Shown here in pieces: positions 55,857 through 64,000 of a stretch of 64,000 nucleotides of DNA. The notes under the pieces were generated by a model. It was not told where the DNA came from. It worked only from the letters and a program-made list of their open reading frames with translations, and did not search any database. Origin of the DNA: Brevundimonas vesicularis (GTDB lineage Bacteria; Pseudomonadota; Alphaproteobacteria; Caulobacterales; Caulobacteraceae); the NCBI RefSeq assembly GCF_014204545.1, contig NZ_JACHLJ010000002.1, positions 496,001 through 560,000 of the forward strand. The letters run 5' to 3'. The translations under genes were made by a program, and so were the position numbers. Each line of letters opens with the position of its first letter. Position 1 is the first letter of the stretch.

Positions 55857-57461
55857 ATGAGTTCGAAGCTGGTGACCTGCGCCATTGCGGCGGTGGGATC
55901 GATTGTGTTTGCCGCAATGGCCCAGCCCGCGCGGGCGGATTGGCTGCGCGCCGAAAGCGAACGCTTCATCGTCTATAGCGACGGCGGCGAGCGCGCCCTG
56001 CGCGATTACGTCCAGAAACTCGAGATTTTCGATCGTGTCATGCAGGTTCGACACGGCGGCTCGATGTCGGCCGAGCCGCAGCGCAAGATGCCGATCTATC
56101 TCGTCAGCGGTCGCCGAGGCCTGACGCGTGTGCATCCGCAAAGCGGTGAAAACACGATGGGCACCTACTTCCCGACGGAAGAGGACATCTTCGCGGTCGC
56201 CATCAGAGGCGACGGCTCCGGCGGAATGTCGGGCGACGACATCCTGATGCACGAATACGCCCACCATTTCATGCTGGGCAACTTCCCCGGATCCTACCCG
56301 GCGTGGTTCGTCGAAGGCTTTGCCGAATACTACATGACCGCGGACATCGACGTCCGAGATCGAAAGGTTCAGCTGGGCCAGTTCAACCAGAACCGCGCCT
56401 ACTGGATCATGGCGGAAACCTGGATCCCGCTTGATGTCCTGCTGACCAAGCGTCCGGGTGAAGTTCAGTCCGAGAGTCAGAAGGCGACCTACTATCCGAT
56501 CGCCTGGCTGCTGACCCACTGGTTCATCAGCGATCCTGCGCGTCTGGCGCAGTTCGAAGACTATCTGAAGCGCGTTTCGGCCGGCGAGGACTCCGTATCT
56601 GCGATGGAGGCTTCCACTGGCATGTCGCTGCGAGAGCTTCAGGCCGCGCTTCGACGCTACACCCGTGGTCGCCTGATGGGCAGGACGCTCAGCGGCCAGT
56701 TTCCAACGGCCGACATCAGCGTCACGCGACTGTCGCCCGCCGCCGACGACCTCCTGCTCATCAATCAACGGCTCAAGATCGGCGTCCCCGACGAAGATCG
56801 CCAGGCCTTGGGCCAGGAGGTCGCCAGGCTGGCGGCCCGGCATGGCGACGATCCTTTGGCCTTGCTCGCCGCCGGCCATGCCGGTCTCCATTTCGGTGAT
56901 CGCCCCGCCGGCGAACGTGCGCTTCAACGCCTGCTGGAAATCGATCCGGACCATGTCGAAGCCCTGCAGTTCCTGGCGCAGGAGCGGCTCAAACAGGCGC
57001 GCGAGGCCGAAGACGACGACCAGGCCAAGGCGTTGCGCGTCCAGGCGCGCGGCTATCTCGCTCGCGCCTATGCAGCCGGTCAGAACGACTACCGCACCCT
57101 TATGCTGCTGTCCGAACTTCGCCGGACCCAGCCCGGCTATCCCAATGACAACGATTTGCTGACCCTGGGCCTGGCGCTGGACCGCGCTCCTCAGCTGGCG
57201 GCGGTGCGCTTCCCCTATGCGGACGCCCTGGTGAAAACCGGCAAGCCGGAAGAGGCGATCGCGGTGCTGAACCCGTTGGCCAACAATCCCCACGGCGGCG
57301 CCGCCTCCGTCTTCGCCAGCGGCATGATCGCCGCAATCGAAAAGGGCCAGGCCTTGCCGGAAATCACGCAAGACGCCGAAGCGCCTCAAATCAGCGAGCC
57401 GGAGCCGGAAACCCCTCCGCAAACACCGTCTGAATCCGCTCCATCTCCCGCCAGCGAGTGA
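55857..57461 (+). CDS. Exported HExxH peptidase-like protein with TPR repeats
   Basis: Predicted periplasmic protein of 534 residues. A signal peptide ends near AQPARADW (residue 28). The first domain (30-270) carries HEYAH (132-136) and WFVEGFAEYY with Glu153, the gluzincin arrangement seen in peptidase-MA/DUF1570 proteins. The second domain (about 300-510) is made of TPR-like helix pairs, for example LLAAGHAGLHFGDRPAGERALQRLLEIDP. The tail is acidic and Pro-rich. All zinc ligands appear present, but the substrate is unknown. Related proteins occur in Caulobacterales as uncharacterised genes. An ATG at 55839 is an alternative start. Confidence 0.82.
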   Translation: MSSKLVTCAIAAVGSIVFAAMAQPARADWLRAESERFIVYSDGGERALRDYVQKLEIFDRVMQVRHGGSMSAEPQRKMPIYLVSGRRGLTRVHPQSGENTMGTYFPTEEDIFAVAIRGDGSGGMSGDDILMHEYAHHFMLGNFPGSYPAWFVEGFAEYYMTADIDVRDRKVQLGQFNQNRAYWIMAETWIPLDVLLTKRPGEVQSESQKATYYPIAWLLTHWFISDPARLAQFEDYLKRVSAGEDSVSAMEASTGMSLRELQAALRRYTRGRLMGRTLSGQFPTADISVTRLSPAADDLLLINQRLKIGVPDEDRQALGQEVARLAARHGDDPLALLAAGHAGLHFGDRPAGERALQRLLEIDPDHVEALQFLAQERLKQAREAEDDDQAKALRVQARGYLARAYAAGQNDYRTLMLLSELRRTQPGYPNDNDLLTLGLALDRAPQLAAVRFPYADALVKTGKPEEAIAVLNPLANNPHGGAASVFASGMIAAIEKGQALPEITQDAEAPQISEPEPETPPQTPSESAPSPASE

Positions 57462-57492
57462 CTTTCGGCGCGCGGCGGGTTAGTCGCGCGCC

Positions 57493-59136
57493 ATGTCCTC
57501 CTTGACCCTGCCTGAAGAAGCGGCGCGCCGCCGGACCTTCGCCATCATCGCCCACCCGGATGCGGGCAAGACCACCCTGACCGAGCACATCCTGCTGGCG
57601 GGCGGCGCCATTCGCGCGGCCGGCGCTGTGCGGGCGCGCGGCGAGAACCGGCGCACCCGTTCGGACTGGATGAAGATCGAGAAGGAGCGGGGCATCTCGG
57701 TCTCGGCCTCGGTCATGACGTTCGAGCACGACGGCAAGATGTTCAACCTGCTCGATACCCCCGGGCACGAGGACTTTTCCGAAGACACCTATCGCACCCT
57801 GACCGCCGCCGATTGCGCCATCATGGTGCTCGACGCCGCCAAGGGGATCGAGCCGCAGACGCTGAAGCTGTTCGAGGTCTGCCGCCTGCGCGACATTCCG
57901 ATCATCACCTTCATCAACAAGCTGGACCGCGAGGCCCAGGACCCGATGGCCCTGCTGGACGACATCGCGTCGCGCCTTCAGCTGGACCCCGCCCCGATCT
58001 GGTGGCCGGCCGAGAGCGGCAATCGCCTGCGCGGCATGGTCGAGGTCGGAACCGGCCGGTTCCAGCCCTATACCCGCAAGGTCGCCGGGTCGGCCGAGGA
58101 TCCCGAACACCCCCCCGCCCTGCCGCTGGATCAGGCGGCGCAGTATTTCGAGGCGGGCGAGCAGGCTGACCTCGCCGAGGCCGTCGAACTGGTAGAGGGC
58201 GGCTATCCGGCCTTTGACCGCCAAGCCTTCCTGGAGGGTCACATGACGCCGGTGCTGTGGGGATCGGCGCTTCGCCACTTCGGCATCGACGAACTGCTGA
58301 AGGCCATCGGCGACTGGGCCCCGGCGCCCAAGGTGATGAAGGCGAAGAAAGAATCGCCGCCCGAGACCCGCAACGCCCCGGCCCCCGTCGAGACCGAGGT
58401 CGAGCCGGGATCGAACGAGGTCACCGGTTTCGTCTTCAAGGTCCAGGCGAACATGGACCCCAACCACCGCGACCGGATCGCCATGTTCCGTATGGCGTCG
58501 GGCGCCTTCAAGCGCGGCATGAAGCTGAAGGTGCAGAACACCGGCAAGTCGCTGTCGGTCAATGCGCCGATCATGTTCTTCGCCTCGGATCGGGAACTGG
58601 CTGACGACGCCTTCGCCGGCGACGTGATCGGCATTCCCAACCACGGCGTGCTGCGCGTCGGCGACAGCCTGTCAGAGAGCGGCGTGGTTCGTTTCGCCGG
58701 CCTGCCTAACTTCGCCCCGGAAATTCTGCAGCGGGTTCGCGTGAAGGATCCGCTGAAGGCCAAACATCTGAAGAAGGCGCTGGAAGGTCTGGCCGAGGAA
58801 GGCGTGACCCAGCTTTTCCGTCCCGAAATCGGCTCGGACTTCATCGTCGGCGCCGTGGGCCAGCTGCAGTTCGAAGTCATGGCCGACCGTCTGGGCGAGG
58901 AGTACGGCCTGGACGTCGTCTTCGAACCCTCCCCCTACGCCGAAGCGCGCTGGATCGCTCCAGGCGCGGAGGGTTCCGACGCGGACGTCGAGGACTTCAG
59001 CGGCAAATATCGCCCCCAGATGGCCCGCGACATCGACCAGGCCCCGGTCTTCCTGGCCAAGTCGAGCTGGGAAACCGGCTATGTCGGCGAACGCTTCCCC
59101 AAGATCGCCTTCACCAAGACGAAGGAACGCGGGTAA
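57493..59136 (+). CDS. prfC: Peptide chain release factor 3
   Basis: Translational GTPase that removes RF1/RF2 after termination; 547 residues. G1 is IAHPDAGKTTLTEH, G2 lies in KERGISVSASVMTF, G3 is LLDTPGHEDFSEDTYRTL and G4 is NKLD. Domain II and III follow with GVLRVGDSLSE and FAPEILQRVRVKDP. It has an insert of charged/Pro residues near 275-300 (KAKKESPPETRNAPAPVETEVE). The length is a little above E. coli (529) because of that insert. Confidence 0.96.
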   Translation: MSSLTLPEEAARRRTFAIIAHPDAGKTTLTEHILLAGGAIRAAGAVRARGENRRTRSDWMKIEKERGISVSASVMTFEHDGKMFNLLDTPGHEDFSEDTYRTLTAADCAIMVLDAAKGIEPQTLKLFEVCRLRDIPIITFINKLDREAQDPMALLDDIASRLQLDPAPIWWPAESGNRLRGMVEVGTGRFQPYTRKVAGSAEDPEHPPALPLDQAAQYFEAGEQADLAEAVELVEGGYPAFDRQAFLEGHMTPVLWGSALRHFGIDELLKAIGDWAPAPKVMKAKKESPPETRNAPAPVETEVEPGSNEVTGFVFKVQANMDPNHRDRIAMFRMASGAFKRGMKLKVQNTGKSLSVNAPIMFFASDRELADDAFAGDVIGIPNHGVLRVGDSLSESGVVRFAGLPNFAPEILQRVRVKDPLKAKHLKKALEGLAEEGVTQLFRPEIGSDFIVGAVGQLQFEVMADRLGEEYGLDVVFEPSPYAEARWIAPGAEGSDADVEDFSGKYRPQMARDIDQAPVFLAKSSWETGYVGERFPKIAFTKTKERG

Positions 59137-59191
59137 GCCCAGGCGCCGCAAACGACTTCCTTTGGTCACGCGGCTGAGCCATTCTCAGGTC

Positions 59192-59536
59192 ATGTCGACG
59201 CTTCTCGCCTTCGCCAGCACCGTCTTAATGCTGCAGGCCGCCCCTTCCGTGGGGCTGGTTTCGTATGACGAGGCGGTGCGCTGTGCGGGCCTGACCCAGG
59301 CCGCGTCGGAGCTTGAAGGCGGCGAGAGCGCCCAGGGGCGGCGGCTGTATGACGCCGCGCTCTACTGGTCCCTTGCGGCCATGCAGGCCGCGACGGCGGC
59401 GGGCAAGGCGGCGCCGGCCGCAGAGGCCGATCAGACCCGCGCGCGCATCGCCGCAGTGCGTCAGCTCAACGCCGATGCGCCCGAGGCGCGCGCCAACCTG
59501 CAACGCTGCCAGCAGAAGACGCCGAAACTCGACTAG
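59192..59536 (+). CDS. Hypothetical exported protein
   Basis: Protein of 114 residues. A hydrophobic N-terminus (MSTLLAFASTVLMLQAAPS) is probably a signal peptide. The rest is helical and contains two Cys (VRCAGLTQ, LQRCQQK) that may form a disulfide. It has an AGG ribosome site. It lies 55 bases after prfC and 106 before the next gene. I do not recognise the family. Confidence 0.68.
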   Translation: MSTLLAFASTVLMLQAAPSVGLVSYDEAVRCAGLTQAASELEGGESAQGRRLYDAALYWSLAAMQAATAAGKAAPAAEADQTRARIAAVRQLNADAPEARANLQRCQQKTPKLD

Positions 59537-59642
59537 GTCGCCGGCTTAAGGCCAAGCCGAACCGCATTCCCGGCGCTGCGTTTGCATTGGACGCCGCAGG
59601 TGACGCAGTCTGCGTCCCGAAGCGGGATAACCGAGGTCCAGC

Positions 59643-60857
59643 ATGTTCGAATTCGGCCGTGATCTTCGAAAACTCTTCGCCCAGGCGCGAGAGAGCGAAG
59701 ACTTGGGCTGGGTCGAACTGATCGGCGCGGATCTGCTGCGCGCCGAGGCGAAACGCGAGGCCACGGACGCCGGACGCGTCTCCTGCGCCCGTCCCTTCGA
59801 GACCGAGAACCGCGCCTGCGCCCTGTGGCGCGAACACGCCCGACGCACCGGCGCCGCCGACAGTCTGGACCGGGCCGAACGCTGCGCCGACAGCCTGGCG
59901 CGTTCAGCCGTGGGCGAGGATCAGATCGCGCGAGCGGGCATGGCCAAGGCGGCGGTCCTGATGCTGCGCTTTGATATGTGCGGCGATCCCGCCCGTCTGG
60001 ACCGCGCGGCGACGACCCTTTCGGCGGTCGGACAGCCGCGCAGCCGACGCATCGCCGTCGACATGGCCGCGCTTCACGCGCGGCTGACGGTCCGCACGGC
60101 CCGGCTGAGCGGCGACATCGCCCGCCTTCATCAGGCGGCTGCCTTGATGGATGATGCGGTGCGCAGAGACGACGCTGAGGACATGGATCTGCGTATGGAT
60201 CGCGCGGCCCTGTCGCTGGAAATGGGCGTGGTCCAGCGCGACGTGCATCTGCTGGATCAGGCCGGCCGCGACCTGGGCGCCCTGGTCGAGGCCGCCTCGC
60301 CCGACCATCGCCCCCTGACCCGCGCCCGCGCCCTGGCCCTGTGCGGCGCCGGTCTGTCGGCCCTGGCCGCCATTGCGGGGCATGACGAGGCGCGTAACCA
60401 GGGGCGGATCATGTTCGACGCCGCCGCTGATCAGTTCACGCCGGATCACAGCCCCCTGGACTGGGCCGCGATCCAGGTGCTGCGTGTCGGCGACGACGCC
60501 CAGCCGCTGATGCTGCTGACCCAGGCGGAAACCCTGACGCAGGGCGGCGAACTGATCATCGGCGCCCTGGCGCGCGAGCGCCGCATCACGCGTGAAGTGG
60601 CCCTGGCCGAGGCGGTCAAGAACCTGACCGCCCTGATGACGCTGGAAACCCGGTTGCGGGCGCGCATGGCGACCGCGACGCCGCTCGACTGGGCCGCCGA
60701 TCAGATCGGCATGGCCGAGATCATGCTGGCCCGTCATCGTCTGGGCGGCGTCGTCCCGACCGACCTGGGTCTGATCCTGGGCGAGGCGGCGATGACCGCG
60801 CGGGAAATGGGCGTCGACGCCCTGGCCGACCGCGCCGAGGCGCTTCTGGGGCCCTAG
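59643..60857 (+). CDS. Hypothetical helical-repeat protein
   Basis: Cytoplasmic-looking protein of 404 residues, almost entirely helical. It has repeated segments such as DSLDRAERCADSLARSAVGEDQ and RLDRAATTLSAVG that read like degenerate TPR/SEL-type helix pairs, each with an Asp-x-x-Asp-Arg-Ala start (LDRAER, LDRAAT, LDQAGR). There is no signal peptide or catalytic motif. It may be a scaffold. It converges with cysQ. Function unknown. Confidence 0.75.
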   Translation: MFEFGRDLRKLFAQARESEDLGWVELIGADLLRAEAKREATDAGRVSCARPFETENRACALWREHARRTGAADSLDRAERCADSLARSAVGEDQIARAGMAKAAVLMLRFDMCGDPARLDRAATTLSAVGQPRSRRIAVDMAALHARLTVRTARLSGDIARLHQAAALMDDAVRRDDAEDMDLRMDRAALSLEMGVVQRDVHLLDQAGRDLGALVEAASPDHRPLTRARALALCGAGLSALAAIAGHDEARNQGRIMFDAAADQFTPDHSPLDWAAIQVLRVGDDAQPLMLLTQAETLTQGGELIIGALARERRITREVALAEAVKNLTALMTLETRLRARMATATPLDWAADQIGMAEIMLARHRLGGVVPTDLGLILGEAAMTAREMGVDALADRAEALLGP

Positions 60858-60860
60858 ACC

Positions 60861-61688
60861 TCAGCCGCCCATGGCGACAAAGGCGCCGTTCAGGAACCGC
60901 GTCTTGCCATAGGCCATCCGCTGCCCGTCATCGGCCAGCACCCGCCCGCCGGCGGCTTCCAGCACCGCCTGGCCTGCTGCAGTATCCCATTCCGAGGTCG
61001 GGCCCGTGCGCGGATAGGCATCGAACCGCCCCTCGGCGATCAGGCAGAATTTCAGCGACGAATCCGTCCCCTGCCAGCGCGAGCAGCCGTGACGGGCGGC
61101 CAGACGCGTCGCCTCTTCGTCGGTGACGCTATGGCTCAGCAGGGCCATGCCTTCCTGCGGCCGATCGCGCACCCGGATCGGGCGCCAGTCTTCGCCCGCA
61201 TGGGCCTCGCCGGCCTGCAGGGCGCCGAACTGACGCCGGAAGGCGCCGCCCTCGGGCTTGTCGGTGCGCCAGGTCGTCGCCGTCGCCGGCGCCGTAACCA
61301 CGCCAGCGACCGGATAGCCGTCATGGATCAGGGCGATATTGACGGTGAAGGCCTCGCCGCCGCGCACGAAGCCGCGCGTGCCGTCCAGCGGGTCGATCAG
61401 CCAGAACCAGTCCTCGGCGGTCTCAGGCGCGCCGTCGGCCGAGACGGCTTCCTCCGCCACCGTCTGCACGCCCGGATACAGGGCCGCCAGCCGCTCCAGG
61501 ATCAGGGCCTCGGCCGCCCGGTCGGCTTGCGTCACCGGGCTGTCGTCGGACTTGGTCTCGACCGCCGTGCCTGCGCGCCAATAGGGCAGGATCAGCCGCG
61601 CGGCCTCCTCTGCGATCTCGGCGATGGCCAGGGACAGCGCGCCGGACGTCAGATCGCGCTCAAGAGCAGGTGTCAAAGAGGTCGTCAT
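60861..61688 (-). CDS. cysQ: 3'(2'),5'-bisphosphate nucleotidase CysQ
   Basis: Inositol-monophosphatase-fold enzyme of 275 residues that hydrolyses PAP left over from PAPS use. The metal-binding motifs are VAEEAV, WLIDPLDGTRGFVRG and SEWDTAAGQAVLEAAGG. The FVRGGEAFTVNIALI segment favours CysQ over SuhB or histidinol phosphatase (HisN), though HisN-type activity cannot be excluded. Upstream extension of the open frame looks non-coding. It is divergent from chpT, with 96 bases between. Confidence 0.87.
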   Translation of the reverse strand: MTTSLTPALERDLTSGALSLAIAEIAEEAARLILPYWRAGTAVETKSDDSPVTQADRAAEALILERLAALYPGVQTVAEEAVSADGAPETAEDWFWLIDPLDGTRGFVRGGEAFTVNIALIHDGYPVAGVVTAPATATTWRTDKPEGGAFRRQFGALQAGEAHAGEDWRPIRVRDRPQEGMALLSHSVTDEEATRLAARHGCSRWQGTDSSLKFCLIAEGRFDAYPRTGPTSEWDTAAGQAVLEAAGGRVLADDGQRMAYGKTRFLNGAFVAMGG

Positions 61689-61784
61689 TGGCGGGTCGAT
61701 AGACCATCCGGGCGGTTCCATGAACCGGCAAATCACTCCAACTTCGCGCGCGACACGAACTGTGACCTGAGCGCGCCAGACATC

Positions 61785-62456
61785 ATGACCTCCCCCCACG
61801 ACACAGACGCCGCTCCGCTGGACCTTCCGGTCGATGGGACGGAGCTGGCGACCTACATCGCGGCCAAGCTGTGCCATGACTTCATCAGTCCGTCGGGCGC
61901 CATCGTCTCGGGCCTGGACCTGATGCAGGACCCGACGGCTCAGGACATGCGCGACGATGCCCTGGCCCTGATCGAGCAAAGCGCCAGGAAGATGGTCGCC
62001 CTGGTTCACTTCGCCCGCGTCGCCTTCGGCGCCGCCACCACTAGCGAGAAGTTCACCGCCCGCGAGATCGAAGGCCTGGTGTCCGGCATGGTCCAGGGCG
62101 GCCGCGCCTCGGTGGACTGGCGGATCGTCGACGGCGAGTTCACCAAGCCCCAGGCCCGCGCCCTGACCAACCTTGCCTATCTAACCGTCGGCGCCCTGCC
62201 GATGGGCGGCGTCGCGACCATTCAGTCGCGGGTGGAAAACGGCCTGCTCTATCTGGAAGGCTTCGCTGAGGGCGCCCGCGCCCGGCTGAAGCCGGAGGCC
62301 GTCACGGGTCTGGCTGGCGAACGCCTGGTCGACGGCCTGGCCGGCCAGTGGATCCAGCCCTACTGGCTGTGGCTGACCGTGAACGAGGCAGGCGGCGCTC
62401 TACGCGTTAAGGTTGAAGACGGAAAGGTCGCACTGGTCGCGCGAATGCCCGCCTGA
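61785..62456 (+). CDS. chpT: Histidine phosphotransferase ChpT
   Basis: Relays phosphate from CckA to CtrA and CpdR in the alphaproteobacterial cell-cycle circuit; 223 residues. The N-terminal helix carries the phosphoacceptor His31 in KLCHDFISPSGAIVSGLDLM, which is the ChpT signature, and the C-terminal half is a degenerate ATPase-like fold (LTNLAYLTVGALPMGG and on). It is a dimer in the family. The CckA-like gene lies only 1.3 kb downstream on the other strand. Confidence 0.94.
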   Translation: MTSPHDTDAAPLDLPVDGTELATYIAAKLCHDFISPSGAIVSGLDLMQDPTAQDMRDDALALIEQSARKMVALVHFARVAFGAATTSEKFTAREIEGLVSGMVQGGRASVDWRIVDGEFTKPQARALTNLAYLTVGALPMGGVATIQSRVENGLLYLEGFAEGARARLKPEAVTGLAGERLVDGLAGQWIQPYWLWLTVNEAGGALRVKVEDGKVALVARMPA

Positions 62457-62475
62457 GGCGTTTCCAAACGACTCA

Positions 62476-62490
62476 TTAACTGGCGTTTGA
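62476..62490 (+). promoter_or_regulatory. Possible CtrA-binding site upstream of the CheY-like gene
   Basis: TTAA (62476-62479), seven bases, then TTGA (62487-62490) is one base away from the CtrA consensus TTAA-N7-TTAA. It is 58 bases before the start of the CheY-like gene. A single imperfect site can occur by chance. Confidence 0.35.
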
Positions 62491-62547
62491 GATAAAAGCA
62501 GTCCATGCGCCACGGGCGAAAGCCGTCGTGCCATTGAGGGATCGACC

Positions 62548-62925
62548 TTGGACTTCCGAACCTGCCTGATCGTCGACGACAGCCGCATCATCCGCAAGGT
62601 TGCGCGTCGCATCGTCGAGGGCCTGGGCTATGAGGTCGATGAGGCGGCGGACGGCTCCGAGGCCCTGGCCTATTGCACCGGCGCCATGCCCGACGTGCTG
62701 CTGGTGGACTGGAACATGCCCGTGATGGACGGCATCACCTTCCTGCGTCGCCTGCGCGCCATGCCGGGCGGCAAGCAACCCAAGGTGCTGTTCTGCACGA
62801 TCGAGACCCGCCCCGAGCGGATCGCCGAAGCTCTGGCCGCCGGCGCCGACGACTATGTGATGAAGCCGTTCGACGGCGAAATCCTGCAGTCCAAGCTGAC
62901 GGAGGTCGGAGCGATCGCCGCATGA
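62548..62925 (+). CDS. CheY-like single-domain response regulator
   Basis: Receiver-only protein of 125 residues. It has the acidic pair in LIVDDSRIIRKVARR, the phosphoacceptor Asp in DVLLVDWNMPVMDG (about residue 53), the conserved Thr in VLFCTIET and the Lys in DYVMKPFDG. The start is TTG six bases after a GAGGGA ribosome site. It overlaps the CheR gene by four bases (ATGA). The chpT-cheY-cheR order matches, from memory, a cluster in Caulobacter crescentus. It may belong to a second chemosensory or surface-response branch. Confidence 0.92.
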   Translation: MDFRTCLIVDDSRIIRKVARRIVEGLGYEVDEAADGSEALAYCTGAMPDVLLVDWNMPVMDGITFLRRLRAMPGGKQPKVLFCTIETRPERIAEALAAGADDYVMKPFDGEILQSKLTEVGAIAA

Positions 62926-63737
62926 CGCCTGAGGACTTCGACAAGCTGCAGTCCCTTCTCGCCACCCGCGCCGGCTATCGGCTGTCGCGGGATCGCATTC
63001 ACCTGGCCGAACACCGGCTGGGTCCGATCGCGCGGCGCGAAGGCTACGCCAATGTCGAGGCTCTGCTGACGAACCTGTGGGCCAATCCGGTCGCCTCGCT
63101 GGCCTGGTCGGTCATCGAGGCTCTGCTGAACGCCGAGACCTGGTTCCGCCGCGACCGCACGCCCTTCCGCATTCTCGAAACCGAACTTCTGCCGGCCCTG
63201 TCCAAGGCGCGGCCCGACGGGCGGATCAAGATCTGGTCGGCCGGCTGCTCGACCGGCCAGGAGGCCTGGTCCATCGCCATGACGGCCAGGGAGATCGGTG
63301 TCGATGTCGATCTGGTCGCCACCGACCTGTCGCAGCGCGCGATCGAGAAGGCGCGCTCGGGCCTCTATACCGGCTTCGAAATCCAGCGCGGGCTTACGGC
63401 CAAGACTATGCTGCGCTGGTTCGAACCGCGAGAAGACCAGTGGATCGTCAAGGCCGAACTGGCTGACGCCGTGCGTTTCGGTCGCGCCAACCTGCTGGAC
63501 GAACCGACCGATGACGCCCGTTTCGACGTCATCTTCTGCCGCAATGTGATGGCCGATATGGACCCGTCGCGCCGGGCGCGTCTGCTCGACGGACTGGAGC
63601 GCCGCCTCGTCGATGACGGCTGCCTGCTTCTGGGCGTGGACGAAAGTCTTGAAGGCGAGACGGTCGCCTTCCGCGCCGTGAATGGCCGCCGGGGCCTGTA
63701 TGTAAAGGCGCCATCCGCGCTTCGCCGCGCCGCCTGA
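62922..63737 (+). CDS. cheR: CheR-type protein-glutamate methyltransferase
   Basis: SAM-dependent methyltransferase of 271 residues that methylates chemoreceptor glutamates. The N-terminal helical domain is followed by ALLNAETWFRRD, IWSAGCSTGQEAWSIAM (SAM motif I), VATDLSQRAIEKARSGLY and FDVIFCRNVMADMD. The beta-subdomain that binds the receptor tail seems present but short. It is coupled to the CheY-like gene and far from the main che operon at the left end, so it is a second CheR copy in all likelihood. Confidence 0.93.
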   Translation: MTPEDFDKLQSLLATRAGYRLSRDRIHLAEHRLGPIARREGYANVEALLTNLWANPVASLAWSVIEALLNAETWFRRDRTPFRILETELLPALSKARPDGRIKIWSAGCSTGQEAWSIAMTAREIGVDVDLVATDLSQRAIEKARSGLYTGFEIQRGLTAKTMLRWFEPREDQWIVKAELADAVRFGRANLLDEPTDDARFDVIFCRNVMADMDPSRRARLLDGLERRLVDDGCLLLGVDESLEGETVAFRAVNGRRGLYVKAPSALRRAA

Positions 63738-63758
63738 CCCCGCCCTTCATGCGGGCGA

Positions 63759-64000
63759 TCAGCCCGCGTGCAGCTCCTGCTTCACCCGCTCCGCCAGCGT
63801 CTTGATGTCCAGCGGCTTGGGCAGGAAGGATACGCCCGTCTCGTCTTGCAACAGGTCCGAGAAGTCGCTCTCGGCATAGCCCGAGATGAACATGACCGGC
63901 GCGTCGCCGAGATATTTGCGCGCCTTCTTCAGCAAGGACGGGCCGTCCAGCCCCGGCATGATGACGTCGGAGATCATCATGTCGATCTGGCCGGCGTGTT
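63759..64000 (-). CDS. cckA: CckA-like hybrid histidine kinase, C-terminal receiver (partial)
   Basis: The last 80 codons of a gene that runs off the right edge. They encode the end of a receiver domain with the phosphoacceptor in MMISDVIMPGLDGPSLL, then VMFISGYAESDFSDLL and FLPKPLDIKTLAERVKQEL. The SGYAES and FLPKP segments at a chain end are those of CckA, the cell-cycle hybrid kinase. Proximity to chpT agrees, though the CpdR and other CckA-like receivers cannot be ruled out without the rest. It converges with cheR. Confidence 0.75.
   Translation of the reverse strand, partial: HAGQIDMMISDVIMPGLDGPSLLKKARKYLGDAPVMFISGYAESDFSDLLQDETGVSFLPKPLDIKTLAERVKQELHAG

Overview
The window is chromosomal DNA of a GC-rich alphaproteobacterium. 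It most resembles a member of the Caulobacterales of the Brevundimonas type (inferred from gene content and order, not from a database search). Pointers are a ChpT phosphotransferase close to the receiver end of a CckA-like kinase, an McpA/CheX-type chemotaxis operon start, GANTC (CcrM methylation) sites packed at the dnaA promoter, the rpsT-dnaA-dnaN-recF-gyrB block, and very frequent ATGA/TGATG gene overlaps. Nearly everything reads as core genome. I see no phage, insertion sequence, CRISPR array or rRNA operon.

Layout. 1-2022: start of a chemotaxis operon on the minus strand (mcp, then a CheX-like STAS protein cut by the window edge). 2476-4517: FixL/FixJ-like two-component pair. 4552-9310: Suv3-like helicase, S4 RNA-binding protein, YceI protein, 7Fe ferredoxin and CarD. 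9383-13013: secreted DUF3617-like protein, rpmB, M1 metallopeptidase lipoprotein, transglutaminase. 13145-15903: heme oxygenase plus bacteriophytochrome. 15961-19342: DMT transporter, cold-shock protein, extensin-like protein, PPK2, Rieske protein. 19335-23206: gpsA-tsaD on minus and hemC-hemD on plus, then tRNA-Thr(CGU). 23495-26871: XRE regulator and metK, separated by a four-gene minus-strand cassette headed by a membrane-tethered LuxR-type regulator. 26876-32279: pentapeptide-repeat protein, RibD-like deaminase with a collapsed reductase, gpmA, a 25-residue membrane peptide and a TonB-dependent receptor with a Gly/Met-rich insert. 32619-39769: rpsT, dnaA, dnaN, recF, gyrB. 39788-48636: small envelope proteins, mnmC, motA, a FATP-type acyl-CoA synthetase, a sugar dehydrogenase and a lipocalin. 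48809-54888: cysD-cysNC, MscS channel, malate synthase G. 55117-61688: hypotheticals, a HExxH/TPR peptidase-like protein, prfC and cysQ. 61785-64000: chpT, CheY-like and CheR genes, and the partial CckA-like gene.

How the genes work together. The heme oxygenase makes the biliverdin that the adjacent bacteriophytochrome binds. CysD/CysNC activate sulfate and CysQ (12 kb away) removes the PAP by-product of the pathway. HemC/HemD are consecutive steps to uroporphyrinogen III. dnaA-dnaN-recF-gyrB serve replication. ChpT and CckA belong to the cell-cycle phosphorelay to CtrA and CpdR.

Most of the less ordinary signal is regulatory. GANTC sites sit directly upstream of the -35 of rpmB, rpsT and dnaA. 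A 22-bp palindromic operator lies inside the metK promoter. A 20-nt repeat is shared by two convergent gene ends, and a 16-bp palindrome recurs at distant sites. The best candidates for something undescribed are the LuxR-TM cassette between the XRE regulator and metK, and the shrunken RibD paralogue. I did not find a clear novel defence or mobile system.
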